A DNA stretch of 9,288 bases from contig JACIWG010000053.1 of assembly GCA_014361085.1 (NCBI GenBank), forward strand, positions 1 through 9,288, given 5' to 3'. Positions 1-5,599 of this stretch are shown piece by piece. The notes under the pieces are model-generated. The model ran no database searches. It had not been told where the DNA came from and saw nothing but the letters and a program-made list of their open reading frames with translations. The position numbers and the translations under genes are program-made. Source of the DNA: Nitrososphaeria archaeon. GTDB lineage: Archaea; Thermoproteota; Nitrososphaeria; JACIWG01. How positions within the stretch are numbered: position 1 is the first letter of the stretch; every line of letters begins with the position of its first letter.

Positions 1-1
1 T

Positions 2-229
2 GTACAATATTGGCTGTCAAGGAAGGTGGATACTAGTAGGCTGAACACTACATGCCACTTTATACCATTTGATAGGTGGGTGGAAGAGAACACGGTAGGC
101 ATTGGGCCGGGACTCGTTTGGGAAAACGTTAGGGCAGTTAACACCTTAAATGCTAGTATGGAACTCTATGATGTAACGACAGCAAGTGAAATGCACAACT
201 TCTTTGCCAACAACATTTTAACAGGAAAC
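2..229 (+). other. Intein, C-terminal part, inserted in ribosomal protein S12
   Basis: Inteins excise themselves from a precursor protein and ligate the flanking exteins. The 76 residues here sit in frame in front of the S12 C-terminal half and show the order of the intein C-terminal splicing blocks. An approach segment (WENVRAVNTLNASMELYDVTT, codons about 119-181, quoted as WENVRAV and then MELYDVTT) contains the block F Asp (codon 170-172). Next come His-Asn-Phe (HNFFANN, His codon 194-196) and block G, ILTGN, ending in the conserved Asn (227-229). The +1 residue is Cys (230-232), as required of an intein nucleophile. The penultimate residue is Gly (224-226) instead of the usual His. Block A (the first Cys or Ser), block B and any homing endonuclease lie outside the window, so whether this is a mini-intein or a full intein is unknown. 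No typical LAGLIDADG motif is seen in the visible part. The gene context excludes a Hedgehog-type domain. Confidence 0.92.
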
Positions 230-460
230 TGTGTTCGTGTGCAGCTGATTAAAAATAATAAGCAGATTACAGCTTTTCTGCCGGGAGACGGTGCCCTAAA
301 TTATGTGGATGAACATGATGAAGTTCATGTTGAAGGTATTGGTGGCACCTTAGGTCGTTCGATGGGCGATATTCCGGGTGTAAGGTATAAGGTTTTTAAG
401 GTGAATGGTATATCTCTTCAGATGCTTGTTCTTGGTCGTAAGGAGAAGCCTAGGAGGTAG
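2..460 (+). CDS. rpsL: Ribosomal protein S12 (archaeal S12/eukaryotic S23 type), 3' part, interrupted by an intein
   Basis: S12 is a small-subunit protein at the decoding centre that helps monitor codon-anticodon pairing. The frame is open from the left edge (first full codon at position 2) to the TAG at 458-460, so the gene is truncated on its 5' side. Codons from 230 to the stop give 76 residues matching the C-terminal half of archaeal S12: CVRVQLIKN, then FLPGDGALNY, DEHDEV, GRSMGDIPGVRYKV and a basic KEKPRR end. Archaeal S12 is about 147 residues, so roughly 71 N-terminal residues, ending in the conserved NSAIRK-like element, should lie upstream. The 76 residues before position 230 do not belong to S12 and have the form of an intein C-terminus. 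S7 begins 9 bases after the stop. The GTG at 26 lies inside the intein and is not a true start. Identity is certain; the upstream structure is inferred. Confidence 0.95.
   Translation, partial: VQYWLSRKVDTSRLNTTCHFIPFDRWVEENTVGIGPGLVWENVRAVNTLNASMELYDVTTASEMHNFFANNILTGNCVRVQLIKNNKQITAFLPGDGALNYVDEHDEVHVEGIGGTLGRSMGDIPGVRYKVFKVNGISLQMLVLGRKEKPRR
452..458 (+). promoter_or_regulatory. Shine-Dalgarno sequence of the S7 gene
   Basis: AGGAGGT lies inside the last codons and stop of the S12 gene, 11 bases before the S7 ATG. It is a full match to the anti-Shine-Dalgarno end of archaeal 16S rRNA. It suggests that S7 is translated from the S12 transcript and is probably coupled to S12 termination. Confidence 0.75.
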
Positions 461-469
461 CTGGATTAA

Positions 470-1078
470 ATGTCTTCTAAGTCTGAATATCAGCATCTTC
501 TACTTTTTGGGAAATGGAGTTTTAAAGATGTTAAGGTAGAAGATGTTGGTTTAAAGAGTGTTATAGACCTTAAGCCTGTACTCTTGCCACATTCTTTTGG
601 AAGGCATGAGCATCAAAAGTTTGCAAAGTCTAAAGTGAATATTGTTGAACGTTTAGCAAACGACTTAATGCATTTCGGTAAAAAGTATGCAAAAAATACT
701 GGTAGAATGGGTGGCAAAAAATATCATGCCCTAAAGATTGTCAGGTCAGCATTTGAAATAATACATTTGAGGACCGGCATGAACCCTATACAGGTGCTTG
801 TTAAGGCAGTAGAGAATGCAGCACCAAACGAGGACACTACGAGAATAATGTATGGTGGTGTAGTATACCATGTTGCAGTGGACATATCTCCTCAAAGGCG
901 TCTGGATCTGGCATTAAGATTCATTTCAGAAGGTGTAAGGGAAGCAACATTTAATAGAATGATTTCAGTTGAAGAGGCTTTAGCTGAAGAGCTAATACTT
1001 GCTGCAAACAATGACCAGAACAGTTACGCTATAAAGAAGAAGAATGAGCAAGAACGTATCGCTCTTGCTTCAAGATAA
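470..1078 (+). CDS. rpsG: Ribosomal protein S7 (archaeal S7/eukaryotic S5 type)
   Basis: S7 is a primary 16S rRNA-binding protein that nucleates assembly of the 30S head and lies near the E site. The 202-residue product has the family length for archaea (about 190-215). Recognisable stretches are KSKVNIVERLANDLM (residues 53-67), the IIHLRTGMNPIQVLVKAVENAAP region (97-119), EDTTRI (121-126), the DISPQRRLDLALR segment (138-150), and the conserved C-terminus with SYAIKKKNEQERIALASR (185-202). The ATG at 470 has an AGGAGGT Shine-Dalgarno sequence 11 bases upstream, and the S12 stop is 9 bases before it. It lies in the usual archaeal order between S12 and EF-1 alpha. Nothing in the sequence is unusual for the family. 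Confidence 0.97.
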   Translation: MSSKSEYQHLLLFGKWSFKDVKVEDVGLKSVIDLKPVLLPHSFGRHEHQKFAKSKVNIVERLANDLMHFGKKYAKNTGRMGGKKYHALKIVRSAFEIIHLRTGMNPIQVLVKAVENAAPNEDTTRIMYGGVVYHVAVDISPQRRLDLALRFISEGVREATFNRMISVEEALAEELILAANNDQNSYAIKKKNEQERIALASR

Positions 1079-1094
1079 AAATTTAAAAACCTTA

Positions 1095-1113
1095 AACCTT
1101 ATATAATAAGGTT
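1095..1113 (+). promoter_or_regulatory. Probable internal promoter of the EF-1 alpha gene inside a perfect inverted repeat
   Basis: The 65-base gap between S7 and EF-1 alpha holds a TATA-like box, TTATATAA (1099-1106). Its centre is about 42 bases before the ATG, which puts a start site near 1128 and gives a leader of about 16 bases. The box lies inside a perfect inverted repeat with 8-base arms AACCTTAT (1095-1102) and ATAAGGTT (1106-1113) and a 3-base centre. It could be a promoter with an overlapping operator or, read as RNA, a small hairpin between cistrons. The weak Shine-Dalgarno AAGGTG (1132-1137) sits 6 bases before the start. Confidence 0.5.
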
Positions 1114-1143
1114 GAAGTTCAAAATTGGTGCAAGGTGTAGAAA

Positions 1144-2442
1144 ATGTCCACTAAACCTCATCTAAACCTAGTAGTAGTAGGACATGTTGACCATGGAAAA
1201 TCAACTACAATGGGCCACTTCCTAGTGGAAATGGGTGCAATCGACCAACGAATTATAGAAGAATATGCAAAAGAGTCTGAAAAATTCGGTGCAGGTGACA
1301 CATTCAAGTACGCCTGGGTTCTTGACAGGCTAAAGGATGAACGTGAACGTGGTGTAACAATCGACCTAGCATTCCAAAAGTTCGAGACAAAAAAGTACTA
1401 TTACACCCTAATAGATGCTCCAGGCCACAGAGACTTCGTTAAAAACATGATTACGGGTGCAAGCCAAGCTGATGTAGCAATAATAGTTCTCTCAGCTAAG
1501 CCTGGTGAAACAGAAGTTGGTGTCGGCTTCGGAGGACAGACAAGAGAGCACGCCTTCCTACTGAGAACACTTGGTGTAACTCAAGTGATTCCAGTAATAA
1601 ACAAGATGGATGATCCAACAGTAAAATATTCTGAGGAAAGGTACAAGGCTGTGAAGGCTGAATTTGAAAAACTTTTGAGGATGGTTGGATACGATATAAC
1701 AAAGCTTTCCTTTATCCCAGTCTCAGGTTGGGCTGGAGACAATCTTACAACAAGGTCTCCGAACATGCCATGGTATAAGGGTCCAACATTACTTGAAGCA
1801 CTAGATATGGTCTCAGAGCCTCCAAAGCCCATAGATAAGCCTTTCCGTCTCCCAGTACAGGATGTTTACTCAATAACTGGTGTTGGAACTGTGCCTGTTG
1901 GAAGAGTTGAAACCGGTGTTGTGAAGGTCGGTGACAAGGTTGTCATAGCACCAGTAAACCTTACAGCTGAAGTAAAATCTATTGAAATGCATCATACTCC
2001 AATAGAGAAGGCTATACCTGGAGACAACATTGGAATCAACCTTAGAGGTGTATCGAAACAGGATATTAAGAGAGGTTATGTTATAGGTCTTGCCGATAAT
2101 CCTCCAACTGTAGCAAAAGAATTCATTGCTCAGGTTATAATAATATATCATCCATCAGCGATATCCGCAGGATACACGCCAGTACTTCATGCACATACAG
2201 CACAGGTTGCGACAACATTTAAGGAGCTTATTGCAAAGATAGATCCAAGAAGCGGCCAAATTGTTGAAGAAAAGCCAAAGTCTCTAAAGACTGGCGATAG
2301 TGCCCTAGTAAGACTTGTTCCATTAAGACCATTATGTATCGAACCATATAGTGTTATTCCACAGCTTGGAAGATTTGCAATACGTGATATGGGTACAACA
2401 ATAGGAGCTGGAATAGTGAAGGAGGTAACAGTAAAAGGCTAA
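1144..2442 (+). CDS. tuf: Translation elongation factor 1 alpha (archaeal EF-Tu)
   Basis: This GTPase delivers aminoacyl-tRNA to the ribosomal A site. At 432 residues it has the archaeal EF-1 alpha length. The GTP-binding domain shows G1 GHVDHGKS (13-20), the switch I Thr in RGVTIDLAF (Thr72), G3 DAPGH (91-95), G4 NKMD (153-156) and G5 SGW (194-196). Domains 2 and 3 follow, with GVGTVPVGRVETGVVKVGD after the G domain and the conserved RLVPLRPLCIEPY and GRFAIRDMGTTIGAGIV segments near the C-terminus. The ATG at 1144 is preceded by AAGGTG, and the mature MSTKPHLNLVVVGHVDHGK start aligns with homologues. Residues around 43-80 resemble thaumarchaeal-type EF-1 alpha as I recall it. It lies between S7 and S10 in the expected operon order and may also have its own promoter (1099-1106). 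Confidence 0.98.
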   Translation: MSTKPHLNLVVVGHVDHGKSTTMGHFLVEMGAIDQRIIEEYAKESEKFGAGDTFKYAWVLDRLKDERERGVTIDLAFQKFETKKYYYTLIDAPGHRDFVKNMITGASQADVAIIVLSAKPGETEVGVGFGGQTREHAFLLRTLGVTQVIPVINKMDDPTVKYSEERYKAVKAEFEKLLRMVGYDITKLSFIPVSGWAGDNLTTRSPNMPWYKGPTLLEALDMVSEPPKPIDKPFRLPVQDVYSITGVGTVPVGRVETGVVKVGDKVVIAPVNLTAEVKSIEMHHTPIEKAIPGDNIGINLRGVSKQDIKRGYVIGLADNPPTVAKEFIAQVIIIYHPSAISAGYTPVLHAHTAQVATTFKELIAKIDPRSGQIVEEKPKSLKTGDSALVRLVPLRPLCIEPYSVIPQLGRFAIRDMGTTIGAGIVKEVTVKG

Positions 2443-2448
2443 AAGGAG

Positions 2449-2461
2449 GGGCATTAAGCCC
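2449..2461 (+). other. Short GC hairpin next to a Shine-Dalgarno-like sequence, between EF-1 alpha and S10
   Basis: GGGC (2449-2452) and GCCC (2458-2461) can pair around a 5-base loop. The left arm overlaps the strong purine tract AAAAGGAGGGG (2441-2451) just after the EF-1 alpha stop, so the hairpin could mask it. With only four base pairs it is a tentative element. Confidence 0.3.
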
Positions 2462-2479
2462 TAACATGGTGCAACAAAT

Positions 2480-2788
2480 TTGACAAAGAAGGCTAAAATA
2501 ATACTAACGAGCACGAACGTAAAGCTGCTGGAAGACGTATGTAACCAGATAAAGGCAATTACTGAAAAGACTGGAGTAAAAATGAGGGGTCCAGTACCAT
2601 TGCCTACAAAAAAGAGGAAGATTGTTACAAGAAAATCTCCGTGTGGTGAAGGCACGCACACTTTCGACAAATGGGAACTAAGAATTCACAGAAGATATGT
2701 TGAAATAGACCAGGATGAAAGAACACTAAGACAGTTTATGAGACTAAAGATGCCTGAAGAGGTACAGTTAAGGGTTTCTTTAACATAA
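2480..2788 (+). CDS. rpsJ: Ribosomal protein S10 (archaeal S10/eukaryotic S20 type)
   Basis: S10 is a small-subunit head protein. The 102-residue product matches the archaeal family over its whole length: KIILTSTNVKLLEDVCNQIK, EKTGVKMRGPVPLPTK, then RKSPCGEG, ELRIHRR and DERTLRQFMRL. The start is taken as TTG at 2480. No ATG or GTG lies in frame after the upstream stop at 2462-2464, and the TTG gives the expected N-terminus (TKKAKI). The nearest Shine-Dalgarno match is the weak GGTG at 2468-2471; the stronger GGAGGGG (2445-2451) is 28 bases away. An out-of-frame mini-ORF, ATG 2466 to TGA 2481-2483, ends on the TTG, which could allow reinitiation. It closes the translation operon and is followed by T-rich sequence. 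Confidence 0.96.
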   Translation: MTKKAKIILTSTNVKLLEDVCNQIKAITEKTGVKMRGPVPLPTKKRKIVTRKSPCGEGTHTFDKWELRIHRRYVEIDQDERTLRQFMRLKMPEEVQLRVSLT

Positions 2789-2799
2789 TCCCCAAAAAA

Positions 2800-2827
2800 T
2801 TTTTTGTTGAACAAAAAAATATTTTTT
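2800..2827 (+). terminator. Probable oligo-T transcription terminator of the ribosomal operon
   Basis: Twelve bases after the S10 stop comes T6 (2800-2805). It is part of an AT-only inverted repeat, TTTTTTGTT (2800-2808) with AACAAAAAA (2810-2818), and is followed by a second T6 (2822-2827). Archaeal RNA polymerase terminates on T-rich stretches with or without a hairpin, and no gene continues the operon here. Confidence 0.6.
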
Positions 2828-2830
2828 AAA
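2823..2830 (+). promoter_or_regulatory. TATA box of the acylphosphatase gene
   Basis: TTTTTAAA is centred about 24-25 bases upstream of the ATG at 2851, the archaeal TATA-to-start spacing. The start site would therefore fall at or next to the start codon and the mRNA would be leaderless. No Shine-Dalgarno sequence is needed or convincingly seen. It overlaps the terminator region of the preceding operon. Confidence 0.55.
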
Positions 2831-2850
2831 TTTTAAGAATATATTAGGTT

Positions 2851-3132
2851 ATGGGAATGCTTAAAGCTGCTAAAATATACGTTTCAGGCTTAGTTCAAGG
2901 TGTATTCTTTAGAGCCTATACTCGTAGTAGGGCTAGAGCTTTAGGTCTTAAGGGCTGGGTTAGAAACTTAGATGATGGAAGAGTAGAAATATTTGCTGAA
3001 GGTGAAGAAGGTGCTTTGAAAAAGCTTATTGAATGGTGTAAAGTCGGCCCACCCCACGCTATAGTTGAAGATGTTAAAGTGGAATGGTGTGAATATAGTG
3101 GAAAATATAGCTCCTTTGATATAATATACTAA
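2851..3132 (+). CDS. acyP: Acylphosphatase
   Basis: This small cytosolic enzyme hydrolyses acyl phosphates such as acetyl phosphate or carbamoyl phosphate to acid and phosphate. The 93-residue product shows the diagnostic loop GLVQGVFFR (13-21), with the phosphate-binding, catalytic Arg21, and GWVRNLDDGRVEI (35-47), with the catalytic Asn39. It also has the typical C-terminal GPPHAIVEDVKV segment. Length and single-domain layout are normal for the family. ATG 2851 fits a leaderless start from the TATA box at 2823-2830; Met3 (2857) is a possible alternative. It stands alone between the ribosomal operon and the aldehyde oxidoreductase operon. A role in removing acyl phosphates is compatible with the acetate-related neighbours, but that link is inference. 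Confidence 0.93.
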   Translation: MGMLKAAKIYVSGLVQGVFFRAYTRSRARALGLKGWVRNLDDGRVEIFAEGEEGALKKLIEWCKVGPPHAIVEDVKVEWCEYSGKYSSFDIIY

Positions 3133-3145
3133 CTTTAGAATAAAA

Positions 3146-3151
3146 TTTTTT
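3146..3151 (+). terminator. Possible oligo-T terminator after acylphosphatase
   Basis: A run of six T lies 13 bases after the stop of the acylphosphatase gene, just upstream of the next promoter. Such T runs can suffice for archaeal termination; no hairpin is visible. Confidence 0.35.
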
Positions 3152-3159
3152 GAGAAATA

Positions 3160-3167
3160 TTTATTAA
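3160..3167 (+). promoter_or_regulatory. TATA box of the polyferredoxin-aldehyde oxidoreductase operon
   Basis: TTTATTAA is centred about 26 bases upstream of the ATG at 3190, the expected archaeal spacing for a leaderless transcript. No Shine-Dalgarno sequence precedes that ATG. Confidence 0.6.
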
Positions 3168-3189
3168 CCCATTATCATTATCTTAATTT

Positions 3190-3726
3190 ATGTCAACAAA
3201 ACATGTTTGGATAACAAGAGATTTTTTAAGGTGCAGCGGCTGCCGAATGTGTGAAATCGCATGCTCTCTTTCACACGAGGGCAGGATTTGGCCTGACGCT
3301 TCTAGGATTAGGGTTTTCATGTACGCTCCAGGTATAGAGTTTCCACACCTTTGTGCACAATGTCATGACTACCCCTGTGTTGAAGCGTGTCCAACAAAGC
3401 CTAAAGCTTTATCTGTTGACGAAAAGACTGGTGCAATAATAGTTGACAGAGAAAAGTGTATCTCATGCGGTAACTGTATACGTGCCTGTCCAGGGCATGT
3501 ACCTTTCCTGCATCCAAAAGACAATAAGGCGACAATATGCGACTTATGTAATGGTGACCCGCAGTGTGTTAAAATATGTAGGGAGGCTGGATTCGATTGC
3601 CTAAATGTTGTAACATACGATAAGGGGCAGGGTGAAGCATTAAACTACAGAGTTTATGCAAGGGATCCGAAGGCTATTGCTGAAGGTTTAACTGAACTAA
3701 TGTTTGGTGAAAAGATGGAGGTGTGA
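3190..3726 (+). CDS. Four-cluster [4Fe-4S] ferredoxin-like electron-transfer subunit, partner of the aldehyde oxidoreductase
   Basis: The 178-residue protein has sixteen Cys residues in four cluster motifs of the DmsB/HycB-like type: 15-18-21-25, 55-58-63-67, 90-93-96-100 and 117-120-126-130. It should bind four [4Fe-4S] clusters and pass electrons. There is no twin-arginine or other signal peptide and no membrane segment, so it is cytoplasmic. It is encoded 5 bases upstream of the tungsten aldehyde oxidoreductase gene, and the last codons of this gene carry that gene's Shine-Dalgarno sequence. This points to a two-subunit oxidoreductase in which this protein is the small electron-transfer subunit, as described for WOR-type large/small subunit pairs. 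The final electron acceptor is not shown. About 45 residues after the last cluster lack any motif I recognise. Confidence 0.92.
   Translation: MSTKHVWITRDFLRCSGCRMCEIACSLSHEGRIWPDASRIRVFMYAPGIEFPHLCAQCHDYPCVEACPTKPKALSVDEKTGAIIVDREKCISCGNCIRACPGHVPFLHPKDNKATICDLCNGDPQCVKICREAGFDCLNVVTYDKGQGEALNYRVYARDPKAIAEGLTELMFGEKMEV
3717..3723 (+). promoter_or_regulatory. Shine-Dalgarno sequence of the aldehyde oxidoreductase gene
   Basis: GGAGGTG lies at the very end of the polyferredoxin gene, 8 bases before the ATG at 3732, and matches the anti-Shine-Dalgarno sequence fully. It supports that ATG as the start and translation from a shared mRNA. Confidence 0.75.
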
Positions 3727-3731
3727 TGTGA

Positions 3732-5594
3732 ATGAGAGGTTATGCTGGAAAGTTTGCTGAAATAGACCTTACAAACGAAAGTGTTAAGGAGGTCCGGTTT
3801 GATGAAGCGACTTTAAGAAGCTATATTGGTGGAAGAGGTCTTGCTGCAAAAATACTCTGGGACAGGCTTGGAGAAAAATGGGATCAAGTTGACCCACTGG
3901 GTCCAGAAAATATCCTACTGCTCCTCAGCGGCCCGATGACAGGCTTTTATCCAGGAGGAAGATTATGTATTTCTGGAAAGTCTCCACAAAGTAATGGTAT
4001 AACAGGAAGCACTGTAGCCGGAGAATTCGCTGTAGAACTAAAATGTGCTGGATGGGATGGGCTCATAATAACTGGTAAGGCGAAGAAGCCATCATATATT
4101 CTTGTAAAGGATTCGACAATAGAAATTAGGGATGCGGCACACGTTTGGGGGAAAGACGGTAAACAAACACTACTTAAACTATCAAAAGAAGTTAGAGAAG
4201 AATTCAACAAAAAATATAGGGAAAGAATATGGCGTGAACCGGCAATGGTCTACATCGGTCCAGCAGGAGAAAACAGGTGCCGTGTTGCATGTGTTCAAGC
4301 AAAGTGGGCTCATGGAGCAGGATACGGTGGATATGGTGCAGTAATGGGTTCAAAGAATCTTAAAGCAGTTTTAGCAGAAGGTACAGGCCCACTACCAGAA
4401 GTATACGATCAAGCTAAAATGCTTGAGCTTCTTGATCAGGTTAGAAAGGCATCTATAGCCAATGATGTTTGGAGGAGATGGGGTACAGGCTATCTAGGCT
4501 ACTATGTTGGTAACGTTCAAAGCTCTGAGCCTGTAAAAAACTGGCAGGAGGAATGGCATGACGAAAAATCCTTTGCAGTCGACCAGTTCGAGAGCAGAGT
4601 TTGGGCTAAAAGGTACTGGGCTGACTTCGGCTGTCCAACAGCATGCGAAAAACTTTCAGTAGTAAGATGTGGAGAGTTCAAGGGTGCGATAACAGATAAC
4701 CCAGACTATGAGACACAAGCATATATGGGCACAAACCTTGCAGTGTTCACACCAGAAGCAAACGTTTACCTAAACTCACTAATAGAGGACCTCGGGTTCT
4801 GTGGCATACAGGTTGGAAACATACTAGGTTTTGCGGCAGAACTTTATCAGAGAGGCATCATCTCTAAAGAAGACCTTGGTGGCGTGGAATTGAAGTGGGG
4901 TGACGCTAAAGCTTTTGCTAAAGTTGCTGAAATGATAGCATACAGGAAAGGTTTAGGCGATATACTTGCTGAAGGCACATATCGTGCGGCAATAAAGCTT
5001 GGAAAAATGAAGGGTAAAGACTTGCTACAATATGCTGTTCAAGCAAAAGGCATAGGTATCGGCGCACACGGTATAAGAAGTGGATTAGACTATCCACAAC
5101 TACACTCCTACACATGTGGCGCCCAAGGCGGAGACCACACTTCTGTAGCATATCTTCCAATAACACATCCAAGCAGTGAGCATACAACAATACTAATGGA
5201 TTCAGGAGTATATTGTATGTTTAACAGCTTCTCTGTAACACCACAGTTCCAGATAGACTTCCTGAACGCTGTAACAGGATTCAACATATCCTTTGATGAA
5301 TGGTATAATGTGATTGCTATGAGAATAATAGCCATACAGAGGGCAGCACTACTGATAGGCGGTCCAGATGCAAAATGGTTTGGAACAGACATTAACCCAC
5401 CACGCTTCTATGAACCACTACCAACGGGACCATGTAAAGGCAAAGCGCCAAAACCGGAAGATGTAGAAAAAATGAATAAAGAATATTATAAGACTGTAGG
5501 CTGGGACGAAAAAGGCGTGCCAACAAGTGAAACATTAAAGAAACTTGGTCTCTCAAATGTTGATACTATATTAAAGAAGAAGCTGGGTCTCTAA
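3732..5594 (+). CDS. Tungsten-containing aldehyde:ferredoxin oxidoreductase family protein (large subunit)
   Basis: Members oxidise aldehydes to carboxylic acids at a tungsten bis-pyranopterin centre and pass electrons through one Fe-S cluster. The 620 residues cover the family length. Visible features are the N-terminal AOR domain (YAGKFAEIDLT, 4-14; YIGGRGLAAKILWD, 31-44), AHGAGYGGYGAVMGSKNLKAV (193-213 region), the two pterin-binding motifs DLGFC (353-357) and DSGVYC (490-495), and GGDHTS (466-471). The Fe-S cluster motif normally reads C-x2-C-x3-C plus a distant Cys. Here it is Asp298, Cys301, Cys305 and Cys495, so the first ligand is Asp. The start has a perfect Shine-Dalgarno sequence and follows the polyferredoxin gene by 5 bases, suggesting an enzyme of large and small subunits. 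Aldehyde specificity cannot be read from the sequence. A catabolic or detoxifying role in amino-acid fermentation is plausible given the nearby acyl-CoA synthetases. Confidence 0.95.
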   Translation: MRGYAGKFAEIDLTNESVKEVRFDEATLRSYIGGRGLAAKILWDRLGEKWDQVDPLGPENILLLLSGPMTGFYPGGRLCISGKSPQSNGITGSTVAGEFAVELKCAGWDGLIITGKAKKPSYILVKDSTIEIRDAAHVWGKDGKQTLLKLSKEVREEFNKKYRERIWREPAMVYIGPAGENRCRVACVQAKWAHGAGYGGYGAVMGSKNLKAVLAEGTGPLPEVYDQAKMLELLDQVRKASIANDVWRRWGTGYLGYYVGNVQSSEPVKNWQEEWHDEKSFAVDQFESRVWAKRYWADFGCPTACEKLSVVRCGEFKGAITDNPDYETQAYMGTNLAVFTPEANVYLNSLIEDLGFCGIQVGNILGFAAELYQRGIISKEDLGGVELKWGDAKAFAKVAEMIAYRKGLGDILAEGTYRAAIKLGKMKGKDLLQYAVQAKGIGIGAHGIRSGLDYPQLHSYTCGAQGGDHTSVAYLPITHPSSEHTTILMDSGVYCMFNSFSVTPQFQIDFLNAVTGFNISFDEWYNVIAMRIIAIQRAALLIGGPDAKWFGTDINPPRFYEPLPTGPCKGKAPKPEDVEKMNKEYYKTVGWDEKGVPTSETLKKLGLSNVDTILKKKLGL

Positions 5595-5599
5595 AATCT

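Noticed and set aside
26..460. GTG at 26 as the true start of a 144-residue protein
   Set aside because: The frame is open upstream to the window edge, and the GTG falls inside the intein; S12 must begin further left.
1496..2151. Three minus-strand frames of 68-93 codons inside EF-1 alpha
   Set aside because: They are antisense shadows of a strongly conserved gene, overlap each other and show no protein motif.
2800..2818. AT-only inverted repeat as an operator
   Set aside because: It is made of T and A runs at a position expected for a terminator; no reason to call it a protein-binding site.
2789..2850. Possible tRNA or other RNA gene after the S10 gene
   Set aside because: The gap is only 62 bases, nearly all A and T, with no T-loop or acceptor-stem pattern.
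3947..5392. Several other-frame and antisense ORFs inside the aldehyde oxidoreductase gene
   Set aside because: They lie wholly within a complete, conserved coding sequence, and their products show no domain or ribosome site.
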